Assembly: GCA_018400215.1 (NCBI GenBank)
Contig: JAGYNF010000110.1
Coordinates: 1-5,790 of the forward strand
DNA: 5,790 bases
DNA from: Cyanobium sp. M55B138
GTDB taxonomy: Bacteria; Cyanobacteriota; Cyanobacteriia; PCC-6307; Cyanobiaceae
Reading direction: 5' to 3'
Shown: in pieces, positions 1 through 5,790 of the stretch
Layout: every line of letters begins with the position of its first letter
Numbering within the stretch: position 1 is the stretch's first letter
The notes under the pieces: generated by a model
Database searches by the model: none
Told to the model about the DNA's origin: nothing
What the model saw: the letters and a program-made list of their open reading frames with translations, nothing else
Made by a program: the position numbers and the translations under genes

Positions 1-948
1 GAGGCTGCTGTTCGGCTCCAGGTAGTTCGCCAGGCCCACGGTCACGTCGCGATAGAGCGAGTTGCCGGTGGACAACAGGCTCTGGGCTCCATCACGGCTG
101 CGGGTCGGATCCAGGTCACGCCAGCGGGCCTTTGCTTTGAATCCACCGCGGCCATTGCGCCTCACCTTGACCACGGAGGCAATCGCCGCATCTCCCCGAT
201 CGTTGAGGGCCACACTGGTGGCGGGCAGACGGTAATTCCCACCTTTTGTGCGGTAGATACCCTCAAAATGGGAGATTAAATCTGTGTCTTTGCGGTTGCG
301 ATAGGCAAAGTTTTTATAGTTGGAAAAGCGACCGGTGATGCTGTCGTAATCGATGAGATAAGCTTCCCCGGTATCGACTCGGTCGCTTGATTTGTTCAGC
401 ACCTCTCCCGAGCCGCCTGCAATGGTGTAAGAGCCCTTGCCATTGGCCCAGATGCCGTAGGCGGTATGGGTGATCAGCGGATTGTGGTCGCCTGGAAAGC
501 GGATGGGAATCTGGCGGCCGCCCGCCACCTCCACGATGAAAGCCGTGGAACTCAGGCTGAAGTAACCCGTGAGACCATCGACACCAGCATTGTCGGTGTT
601 CCCTACCGCCAGACCTCCGTCCACCGAATGCACAAAGGTGTAGGTACCAGGGGTCCCCTGCTTGGTGGTGCCCTGCACGCTGCGCCAGCCGCTGGCCGTG
701 GTTCCATCCAACGCACCCGTGTACACGAAGCCCACGATCGCGGGATTCTCGGCCGAAACGGGTTCGCTGCCGAGCTTGCGGGTGTAGGCCCCCACGAGGT
801 TGCCGAATCCGGCACCGAGGTTGTCGGGGCCATAGACACTCGTGCCCTGGGCGCCGAATCGCTTCGGCACGGCCACCGTGGTCCAGGTGCCGGAGCCACT
901 CACACCATCCTTGTTCACATCGTCGAGGAGCCCCTGGTAGACCAGCCC
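1..948 (-). repeat. Five tandem degenerate protein repeats (propeller-like blades)
   Basis: Read on the minus strand, the approximate units are 948-733 (72 aa), 732-544 (63 aa), 543-364 (60 aa), 363-181 (61 aa) and 180-1 (60 aa, perhaps continuing beyond the edge). Units 1 and 2 match best: GLVYQGLLDD against GFVYTGALDG, then GTWTTVAVP against GWRSVQGTT, then a segment ending NLVGAYT against LAVGNTD. Unit 3 keeps the AYGIWANG / YTIAGG pattern and unit 4 keeps HFEGIYRTKGG. Unit 5 is the weakest. The repeat is visible only at protein level; the DNA copies are strongly diverged. The propeller reading is an inference from strand length and spacing. Confidence 0.5.
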
Positions 949-1041
949 CACAGGCTCGGGACCCGGGGAGTTGTTGGCCCCCACCAGCACGTAGGTGCCG
1001 CGCTGATCACCGCCTTTGATTCCCTGCAAATAGGTGACCAC
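1..1041 (-). CDS. Partial repeat protein, probable beta-propeller fold (conserved hypothetical, 3' end off the window)
   Basis: I do not recognise a named family. The frame is open from 1107 down to base 1 with no stop, so the C-terminus lies outside the window. There is no ATG. The first standard alternative start is GTG at 1041, with only a weak AAGG three bases before it; TTG at 1029 is another candidate. The translation is rich in Gly, Thr, Ser, Tyr and aromatic beta-strand patterns. It falls into successive units that each open with a hydrophobic strand (GLVYQGLLDD, GFVYTGALDG, AFIVEVAGG, AYLIDYDSITG) and close with a turn such as NLVGAYT, LAVGNTD or YTIAGG. This is what a propeller or kelch-like protein looks like. 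No membrane segment or catalytic motif is visible. Sense-like residues just before the GTG (SPFEYNPGQ) suggest that the true N-terminus is further upstream. It lies downstream of the CLC gene on the same strand but 240 bp away, so it is probably a separate unit. The coding frame is well supported; the start and function are not. Confidence 0.7.
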   Translation of the reverse strand, partial: MVTYLQGIKGGDQRGTYVLVGANNSPGPEPVGLVYQGLLDDVNKDGVSGSGTWTTVAVPKRFGAQGTSVYGPDNLGAGFGNLVGAYTRKLGSEPVSAENPAIVGFVYTGALDGTTASGWRSVQGTTKQGTPGTYTFVHSVDGGLAVGNTDNAGVDGLTGYFSLSSTAFIVEVAGGRQIPIRFPGDHNPLITHTAYGIWANGKGSYTIAGGSGEVLNKSSDRVDTGEAYLIDYDSITGRFSNYKNFAYRNRKDTDLISHFEGIYRTKGGNYRLPATSVALNDRGDAAIASVVKVRRNGRGGFKAKARWRDLDPTRSRDGAQSLLSTGNSLYRDVTVGLANYLEPNSSL

Positions 1042-1107
1042 CGACCTTGACTGGCCGGGGTTGTATTCAAAGGGCGAGAGGTCCCGATGTGAAGCGATAG
1101 CCGTTCC

Positions 1108-1282
1108 TCAGGTAGGACAGCACAGTAGTCCCCTTGGACGATCAACCAGGCCAGCAGCTGGGCAGGTTTTGATCGCATCAGGCTTGACGCCAGTCTGGCT
1201 GGAGGAATGATCGATCTGGAGCCTGATCCATCGCTTTCTGGTGTGATTCGTGCCAGCAACGGCCCTGGGCTCACCCCATGAG
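1108..1282. other. Intergenic region between the CLC gene and the repeat protein gene
   Basis: I see no convincing gene here. A minus-strand frame starting at GTG 1274 runs through the region and on into the repeat gene in the wrong frame, ending at 915; it has no recognisable motif. A plus-strand frame is open from 1129 to a TGA at 1279-1281 and contains an ATG at 1207 preceded directly by GGAGGA, giving a 24-residue peptide, too short and too tightly spaced to call. A small palindrome GCCAGTCTGGC lies in the middle (about 1190-1200). No hairpin followed by a T-tract is positioned to end the leftward CLC transcript, so read-through cannot be excluded. Any promoter of the repeat gene should lie here, but I cannot assign boxes. 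Confidence 0.5.
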
Positions 1283-2743
1283 CTACATCACTGGTGGGGA
1301 GTTGCCTGTCTTGCTGACGCCTTTCTCCTTCAGCCGCGGCCGTAGCGGTACGGAGCTGGGGCTTGCGGATCCCTGGGTGGCGCTGGGTTGAGGTGCCAGG
1401 CGGATCAGCCGTTCAAATAGCGAGTCGCGGGCCAGTAGCCGTGCCACCAGCACGCCGCCCAGGCAGGCACTCAGCACGGGCTTGAGCAGCAGCCACTGCT
1501 TGCTGAGGGCAAACACCAGAAACAGGGCGGTGATCGGCGTGCGGGCGGTGGCGGCCAGGAAGGCGCCCATGCCGGCGAACACGGCGGTGTTGGGTGGATC
1601 GAGGCCGCTGAGCTGCACCAACTCGACCGCCACCAGACCGAGGGCGCCGCCCAGGGTGAGCATCGGCGCGAACAGGCCCCCCGGGGCGCCCACCGCCGCG
1701 GCCAGCCCCGTGGTGAGAAACAGCACCACGGCCACCCCCACCGCCATGCCCACGTCGATGGCGCCCATTGCCACCGATAGCCGCACGCCGGCCTCATTGA
1801 CGAACGCATCCGGCAGGAAGCTGTCGGTGAGCCCCAGCAGCCCGCCGGCCATGGCCAGCTTCAGCGCCAATGACTGCTTCCAGCGGTTGGTGAGGGCCTG
1901 CATCCAGAGCAGATAGCGGCAATAGAGCTCGGCGATCAGGGCGATCAACCCCCCCAGGCCAAACAGCAGCACCAGGTCGATGGGCAGCACCTGCACGTAG
2001 ACGTAGATGGTGCGTTTGAGTTCCAGTTCGCCACTGGTCACCACGCTGGTGGCGTCGATACCCAGACCGGCCAGCCCCATCAGGTCGGCCCAGATGTCAG
2101 CCCAGAAGGTGAGACCGATCACGATCAACATCACCATGGGCCTGCCACCCTGCAGCAGGGCTTCCATCGTGTAAAAAAAGCCGCCGATCGGCGCGTTGAA
2201 TACGGCGGTGATGCCGGCACCCCCCCCAGCGGCCACAATCACCCGGGCAAAGGCGTGGGGTGCCTTCAGCAGCCGGGCCATGCTCCAGCCCACCGAACTG
2301 CCCATCTGGATGGCGGGGCCGGAAGGGCCGAGGGGAAAGCCGCTGCCGATGGCCACGATCCCGGCCAGCAGCTTCACCAGGGCGATGCGCAGGCCAATGG
2401 GCACCCCCCGCCGCCGCAGGAACAGCATCACCTGGGTGACGCCGGATCCGGAGGCCTCCGGGGCCAGCGTTTCGATCAGCAGGCCAGCGAGCAGCCCGCC
2501 AACGCTGCCAAAGCCCGTGAGCACCAGCCAGCCCGGGGCGTCATTCAGCAGCCGCAGCCGCCAGCTGCCCACGCTGGTGATCCCCAGCTGGAAGACCAGC
2601 ACGGCGCTGGCCGCCGCCAGGCCGGTGAAGGCAAGGGCCAGCCCCACCGCCAGCCAGCGTTGGTCGAGCAGGCGGCGCACGGCCCGCAGCTGGGTCCAGG
2701 TGTCTTGGTGGGTCGTGGTCCCCCGCGCTGCGACCGGGCTCAC
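1283..2743 (-). CDS. clcA: CLC-family chloride channel / anion transporter lacking the proton glutamates
   Basis: A 486-residue polytopic membrane protein of the CLC family, which forms homodimers with one anion pore per subunit. After a basic N-terminus, hydrophobic segments start near residue 31 and continue to about 435, followed by a hydrophilic Ser/Pro/Lys tail with no CBS domains. Family motifs are in order: GSGVT (99-103, the GSGIP motif), [11 protein letters not shown] (138-148, the GREGP motif), FNAPIGG (182-188) and GLFAP (356-360). Compared with E. coli ClcA, the gating Glu148 position is Ser141 (codon TCC), the inner Glu203 position is Ala195 (codon GCC, next to a retained Glu194) and Tyr445 is Phe443. 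Antiport therefore looks unlikely and passive anion conduction more likely (inference). The start chosen is a GTG that overlaps the acnB stop by 4 bp. The open frame continues upstream to 3046, but that part reads as an Arg/Gly/Pro-rich shadow of acnB. The stop is TAG. The family is certain; the gene symbol is by family only. Confidence 0.93.
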   Translation of the reverse strand: MSPVAARGTTTHQDTWTQLRAVRRLLDQRWLAVGLALAFTGLAAASAVLVFQLGITSVGSWRLRLLNDAPGWLVLTGFGSVGGLLAGLLIETLAPEASGSGVTQVMLFLRRRGVPIGLRIALVKLLAGIVAIGSGFPLGPSGPAIQMGSSVGWSMARLLKAPHAFARVIVAAGGGAGITAVFNAPIGGFFYTMEALLQGGRPMVMLIVIGLTFWADIWADLMGLAGLGIDATSVVTSGELELKRTIYVYVQVLPIDLVLLFGLGGLIALIAELYCRYLLWMQALTNRWKQSLALKLAMAGGLLGLTDSFLPDAFVNEAGVRLSVAMGAIDVGMAVGVAVVLFLTTGLAAAVGAPGGLFAPMLTLGGALGLVAVELVQLSGLDPPNTAVFAGMGAFLAATARTPITALFLVFALSKQWLLLKPVLSACLGGVLVARLLARDSLFERLIRLAPQPSATQGSASPSSVPLRPRLKEKGVSKTGNSPPVM

Positions 2744-2749
2744 ACCTCC
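2740..2749 (-). promoter_or_regulatory. acnB stop / CLC start overlap with embedded GGAGGT
   Basis: On the minus strand acnB ends GAG GTG TGA, and the CLC frame begins GTG AGC inside it, so GTGA is shared (2740-2743). A perfect Shine-Dalgarno sequence GGAGGT lies at 2744-2749, directly against the GTG with no spacer. That spacing is too short for normal de novo initiation. It fits termination-reinitiation by ribosomes finishing acnB, with GGAGGT holding the 30S subunit in place. No in-frame ATG or better-spaced start is near; the next GTG is at 2680, too far for this site. The overlap is seen directly; the coupling is inferred. Confidence 0.65.
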
Positions 2750-5355
2750 GCCAGCACCTGGGCCGCATCGGCGGCGCTCACCACCCGGCCCTGGTCTTCG
2801 AAGCCCTCGATCTGGTCGAAGTTGAGGTAGCGGTAGAGCTCGGCGCCGAAGGGATCGATACGCTCGGCGGCGATCGCCAGATACTCCACCGTGCTGGGAA
2901 TGCGGCCCAGTTGGGCGCATACCGCCGCCAGTTCGGCGCTGCCCAGGTACACCTGGGCGCCGTTGCCGAGGCGGTTGTTGAAGTTGCGGGTGCTGGTGGA
3001 GAACACGGTGGTGTTGTCGTCCACCCGGGCCTGGTTGCCCATGCACAGCGAGCAGCCCGGCATCTCCATACGGGCACCGGAGGCTTCAAAGATGGCGGTG
3101 TAGCCCTCTTGCTTGAGCATCTCCTCGTCCATCCGCGTCGGGGGGCACACCCACAGGCGGGCGGCGTTCTGGCTTTGCCCCTTGAGCACGGTGGCGGCGG
3201 CGCGGTAGTGGCCGATGTTGGTCATGCAGGAGCCGATGAACACCTCATCGATTCGCTCGCCTGCGACCTTCGAGAGCGTTTTCACGTTGTCGGGGTCGTT
3301 GGGGCAGGCCAGGATCGGCTCGGTGATTGCATCCAGGTTGATCTCGATCACGGCGGCGTACTCGGCATCGGCATCGGCCTCCAGCAGCACCGGGTTGGCC
3401 AGCCAGGCCTCCATCGCCTGGATGCGGCGGGCCAGGGTGCGGGCGTCGCCGTAGCCGCGGGCGATCATGTTCTTGAGCAGGGCCACGTTGCTGCGCAGGT
3501 ATTCGCTCACCGTCTCCACCGAGAGCTTGATGGTGCTGCCGGCGCAGGAGCGCTCGGCCGTGGCGTCGGTGAGTTCAAACGCCTGCTCCAGCTTGAGGTC
3601 GGGCAGCCCCTCGATCTCCATGATCCGGCCGTTGAACACGTTCTGCTTGCCCTCCTTGGCCACCGTGAGCAGCCCTTGCTGGATCGCCACGTAGGGAATG
3701 GCGTTCACCACATCGCGCAGGGTGACGCCCGGCTGCAGCGAGCCTGAAAATTTCACCAGCACCGATTCGGGCATGTCGAGCGGCATGGCGCCGATGGCGG
3801 CGGCGAAGGCCACCAGGCCCGAGCCTGCCGGGAAGCTGATGCCCAGGGGAAAGCGGGTGTGGCTGTCGCCGCCTGTGCCCACGGTGTCGGGCAGCAGCAT
3901 GCGGTTGAGCCAGCTGTGGATGATGCCGTCGCCGGGGCGCAGGGCCACACCGCCGCGGGAGGCCATGAAATCGGGCAGCTCGGCGTGGGTTTTCAGATCC
4001 ACCGGCTTGGGGTAAGCGGCGGTGTGGCAGAAGCTCTGCATCACCAGATCGGCGGAGAAGCCCAGGCAGGCCAGCTCCTTCATCTCGTCGCGGGTCATCG
4101 GCCCGGTGGTGTCCTGGGAGCCCACGGTGGTCATCAGTGGCTCGCAGCTGGTGCCGGGGCGCACGCCCGCCAGGCCGCAGGCCTTGCCCACCATCTTCTG
4201 GGCCAGGGTGAAGCCCTTGCCGGTGTCGGCCGGGGCCACCGGGCGGATGAACAGCTCGCTGGCGGGCAGCCCCAGCTGGGCGCGCACCTTGTCGGTGAGG
4301 GAGCGGCCGATCAGCAGCGGGATGCGGCCGCCGGCGCGCACCTCGTCGGTGATCGTGCTGGGCTTGAGCTCAAAGCGGGCCACGATCTCGCCCGCGTTCG
4401 CTTCGCCGCCGGCGCGCTCGATCGTGCCGGCGTAGGGGCGGATGGTGATCACGTCGCCCGTGCTCAGGCCGCTCACGTCGCACTCGATCGGCAGGGCGCC
4501 GGAATCCTCAGCCGTGTTGAAGAAGATCGGCGCAATCTTGCCCCCCAGGATCACGCCGCCGCCGCGCTTGTTGGGCACGTGGGGGATGTCGCTGCCGGTG
4601 TGCCAGAGCACGGAGTTGATGGCCGATTTGCGGGAGCTGCCCGTGCCCACCACGTCGCCCACGTAGGCCACGGGGTGGCCCTTTTCTTTGAGCTGGGTGA
4701 TCAGCTCCAGGCCGCCGGGCATGCGGGTTTCCAGCATCGCCGTGGCGTGCAGGGGAATGTCGGGCCGGGTGGTGGCGTGGGTGGCGGGGGAGAGGTCGTC
4801 GGTGTTGGTCTCGCCCTCCACCTTGAACACCGTCACGGTGATCTCAGCCGGCAGCTCCGGTTTGGCGGTGAACCAGGCGGCGGCCGCCCAGCTGTCCACC
4901 ACCCGCTGGGCGTAGGCGTTGGTTTCCGCCAGTTCCAGCACCTCGTTGTAGGCGTCGTAGACGAGCAGGGTGCGGCTCAGGCCCGTGGCGGCGGCCTCGG
5001 CGATGGCCGGATCGGCGCTTTCCAGCAACTCGATCAGGGCGCCCACGTTGTAGCCGCCGATCATGGTGGCCAGCAGGCGCACGGCCTCGATCGGGACCAC
5101 CAGGGGGCTGCTGGCCTCCCCCTTGGCCACCGCCAGCAGCCAGCTGGCCTTCACGTAGGCGGCCTCATCCACCCCGGGGGGGATGCGCTCGCTCAGCAGA
5201 TGCAGCAGGAAGGTTTCCTCGCCGGCGGGCGGGGCCGCCAGCAGTTCGGTGAGGGCCGCCGTCTGCTCAGCGGAGAGGGGCAGGGCTGGCACCCCCAGGG
5301 CCTCGCGCGCGGCGGCGGCGGCGCGGTAGTCGGCAAGGAAGTTGCTGGCGGCCAT
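2740..5355 (-). CDS. acnB: Aconitate hydratase B (bifunctional citrate / 2-methylisocitrate type)
   Basis: An 871-residue cytosolic [4Fe-4S] enzyme that isomerises citrate to isocitrate via cis-aconitate in the TCA cycle; E. coli AcnB is nearly the same length (865). The domain order is that of AcnB: an alpha-helical HEAT-like N-terminus (about 1-160), then the swivel domain placed before the catalytic core (about 165-370, with [13 protein letters not shown] at 233-245), then the catalytic domains. Visible motifs are [13 protein letters not shown] (412-424) and [10 protein letters not shown] (496-505). The three cluster cysteines are Cys710 (IGSCMTN), Cys768 and Cys771 (GCSLCMGNQ), matching 710, 769 and 772 of E. 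coli. The whole protein is intact, without frameshift. The start is ATG at 5355, with no close Shine-Dalgarno site (GGAAGG lies about 20 bp upstream), common in cyanobacteria. It is the first gene of a coupled pair with the CLC gene. In cyanobacteria the enzyme supplies 2-oxoglutarate for nitrogen assimilation. E. coli AcnB can bind mRNA when it loses its cluster; whether this one does is unknown. Confidence 0.97.
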   Translation of the reverse strand: MAASNFLADYRAAAAAREALGVPALPLSAEQTAALTELLAAPPAGEETFLLHLLSERIPPGVDEAAYVKASWLLAVAKGEASSPLVVPIEAVRLLATMIGGYNVGALIELLESADPAIAEAAATGLSRTLLVYDAYNEVLELAETNAYAQRVVDSWAAAAWFTAKPELPAEITVTVFKVEGETNTDDLSPATHATTRPDIPLHATAMLETRMPGGLELITQLKEKGHPVAYVGDVVGTGSSRKSAINSVLWHTGSDIPHVPNKRGGGVILGGKIAPIFFNTAEDSGALPIECDVSGLSTGDVITIRPYAGTIERAGGEANAGEIVARFELKPSTITDEVRAGGRIPLLIGRSLTDKVRAQLGLPASELFIRPVAPADTGKGFTLAQKMVGKACGLAGVRPGTSCEPLMTTVGSQDTTGPMTRDEMKELACLGFSADLVMQSFCHTAAYPKPVDLKTHAELPDFMASRGGVALRPGDGIIHSWLNRMLLPDTVGTGGDSHTRFPLGISFPAGSGLVAFAAAIGAMPLDMPESVLVKFSGSLQPGVTLRDVVNAIPYVAIQQGLLTVAKEGKQNVFNGRIMEIEGLPDLKLEQAFELTDATAERSCAGSTIKLSVETVSEYLRSNVALLKNMIARGYGDARTLARRIQAMEAWLANPVLLEADADAEYAAVIEINLDAITEPILACPNDPDNVKTLSKVAGERIDEVFIGSCMTNIGHYRAAATVLKGQSQNAARLWVCPPTRMDEEMLKQEGYTAIFEASGARMEMPGCSLCMGNQARVDDNTTVFSTSTRNFNNRLGNGAQVYLGSAELAAVCAQLGRIPSTVEYLAIAAERIDPFGAELYRYLNFDQIEGFEDQGRVVSAADAAQVLAEV

Positions 5356-5484
5356 CGCGGGTCAAGTCAAGCTGCCTTCCATTGTTCTTGGCCGCGGGGC
5401 CCTCTGGTGGTGGCAACCGCTGCTGTTGGCCGGCTCCTTAGGGTGGGGGTCTCTTGCGCGGCACCCCCAGGCAGCCCGTTTCCC
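5356..5484. promoter_or_regulatory. Divergent intergenic region of acnB and the DAHP synthase gene
   Basis: These 129 bp separate two genes that start in opposite directions, so both promoters should lie here or just inside the genes. No well-spaced -35/-10 pair is convincing on either strand. A TAGGGT at 5439-5444 is the best plus-strand -10-like hexamer, but its nearest TTG box (5426) is only 7 bp away. A tandem GTCAA GTCAA lies at 5361-5370, a few bases before the acnB ATG. No NtcA-type GTA-N8-TAC site was seen. Neither gene has a clear Shine-Dalgarno site in this region. Confidence 0.5.
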
Positions 5485-5790
5485 ATGCACGCCACCACCA
5501 GCGATCTCCATGTGGTGGAAACCCGGCCGCTGGTGCCGCCGGCGGTGTTGCACCGGGAGTTGCCCCTGACGGAGCGGGCCGCCGCCACGGTGCAGCAGGC
5601 CCGCCGCGACATCCAGGCGATCCTGCACGGCCGCGACCAGCGGTTGCTGGTGATCGTGGGCCCGTGTTCGGTGCACGACGTGGCGGCGGCCAAGGAGTAC
5701 GCCGACTTCATCGCCGAGGCCCGCCAGCGCCACCGGGCTGAGCTGGAGGTGGTGATGCGGGTGTATTTCGAGAAACCGCGCACCACCGTG
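5485..5790 (+). CDS. aroG: 3-deoxy-7-phosphoheptulonate (DAHP) synthase, class I, N-terminal part
   Basis: The first 102 codons of the enzyme that condenses phosphoenolpyruvate with erythrose 4-phosphate, the entry step of the shikimate pathway to Phe, Tyr and Trp. The gene is cut by the right edge; full-length class I enzymes are about 350 residues. The translation aligns without gaps to E. coli AroG from Met1, as I recall that sequence. GPCSVHD is at 59-65 with the metal-ligand Cys61, AAKEYA lies at 68-73, and MRVYFEKPRTTV at 91-102 contains Arg92 and Lys97 of the PEP site. The ungapped match also fixes the ATG at 5485 as the start. Asp7 of AroG, in the N-terminal segment involved in feedback inhibition, is kept (SDLH here). 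Which aromatic amino acid inhibits it cannot be told from this fragment, so the symbol could equally be aroF. It is divergent from acnB. Confidence 0.95.
   Translation, partial: MHATTSDLHVVETRPLVPPAVLHRELPLTERAAATVQQARRDIQAILHGRDQRLLVIVGPCSVHDVAAAKEYADFIAEARQRHRAELEVVMRVYFEKPRTTV

Noticed and set aside
466..1050. A 194-codon plus-strand open frame opposite the repeat gene
   Set aside because: It has no recognisable motif, is His/Gly-rich, and the minus-strand frame shows real repeats over the same bases.
1152..1177. CCAG-CAG-CTGG hairpin followed by TTTT on the plus strand
   Set aside because: The stem is weak, and no plus-strand gene ends here for it to terminate.
915..1274. A 119-codon minus-strand frame starting at GTG 1274
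   Set aside because: Half of it overlaps the repeat gene in another frame and it shows no domain. I keep it only as a possible partner in a frameshift.
1266..1278. Small hairpin TGGG-GTGAG-CCCA just after the CLC stop as a terminator
   Set aside because: The stem is only 4 bp and no T-tract follows on the minus strand.
2196..2830. Two long plus-strand frames opposite the CLC gene and the acnB 3' end
   Set aside because: Both are Pro/Ser/Gln-rich antisense shadows of confidently identified genes.
2744..3046. N-terminal extension of the CLC frame by 101 codons
   Set aside because: The residues are an Arg/Gly/Pro/Gln-rich out-of-frame reading of the acnB C-terminus; the CLC family begins near the GTG at 2743.
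2911..3747. A 278-codon plus-strand open frame antisense to acnB
   Set aside because: Its translation is His/Gly/Ala-rich low complexity, as expected opposite a high-GC coding gene, and acnB is clearly the real gene here.
5361..5370. TTGACTTGAC on the minus strand as a -35 box for acnB
   Set aside because: It lies 6-15 bp before the ATG, so transcription from it would begin inside the gene.
5342..5741. Plus-strand frames overlapping the DAHP synthase start and minus-strand frames opposite it
   Set aside because: The DAHP synthase frame aligns without gaps to AroG from the ATG at 5485; the other frames are compositional shadows.

Overview
The window looks like a piece of a GC-rich cyanobacterial chromosome, most likely from a picocyanobacterium of the Synechococcus/Cyanobium type. 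The evidence is a B-type aconitase (the form cyanobacteria use), a cyanobacterial-looking CLC protein beside it, GC that is locally about 75% inside acnB, and little sign of strong Shine-Dalgarno sites. My recollection that acnB, a chloride channel gene and a DAHP synthase gene sit together in picocyanobacteria is background knowledge and was not checked here.

Layout. Positions 1-1041 (frame open to 1107), minus strand: the 5' part of a gene that runs off the left edge, encoding a protein built of about five successive 60-72-residue units that resemble beta-propeller blades. It has no in-frame ATG. Positions 1108-1282: a short intergenic stretch without a convincing gene or terminator. Positions 1283-2743, minus: a complete CLC-family chloride channel/transporter of 486 aa. 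Positions 2740-5355, minus: a complete aconitate hydratase B (acnB) of 871 aa. Positions 5356-5484: a 129-bp divergent intergenic region. Positions 5485-5790, plus: the first 102 codons of a class I DAHP synthase, cut by the right edge.

How the genes work together. acnB and the CLC gene overlap by 4 bp and should form a translationally coupled operon transcribed leftward from the 129-bp region. The DAHP synthase gene diverges from the same region. acnB serves the TCA cycle and 2-oxoglutarate supply for nitrogen assimilation. The DAHP synthase opens the shikimate pathway. The CLC protein moves anions across a membrane.

The most interesting points are two. The CLC protein lacks both glutamates that carry protons in CLC antiporters (Ser at the gating position, Ala at the inner position) and has Phe in place of the central Tyr, so it may be an uncoupled anion channel. 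The repeat protein at the left edge has no ordinary start codon and a composition unlike its neighbours. I saw no mobile element, CRISPR array, tRNA, rRNA or clear novel multi-gene system.
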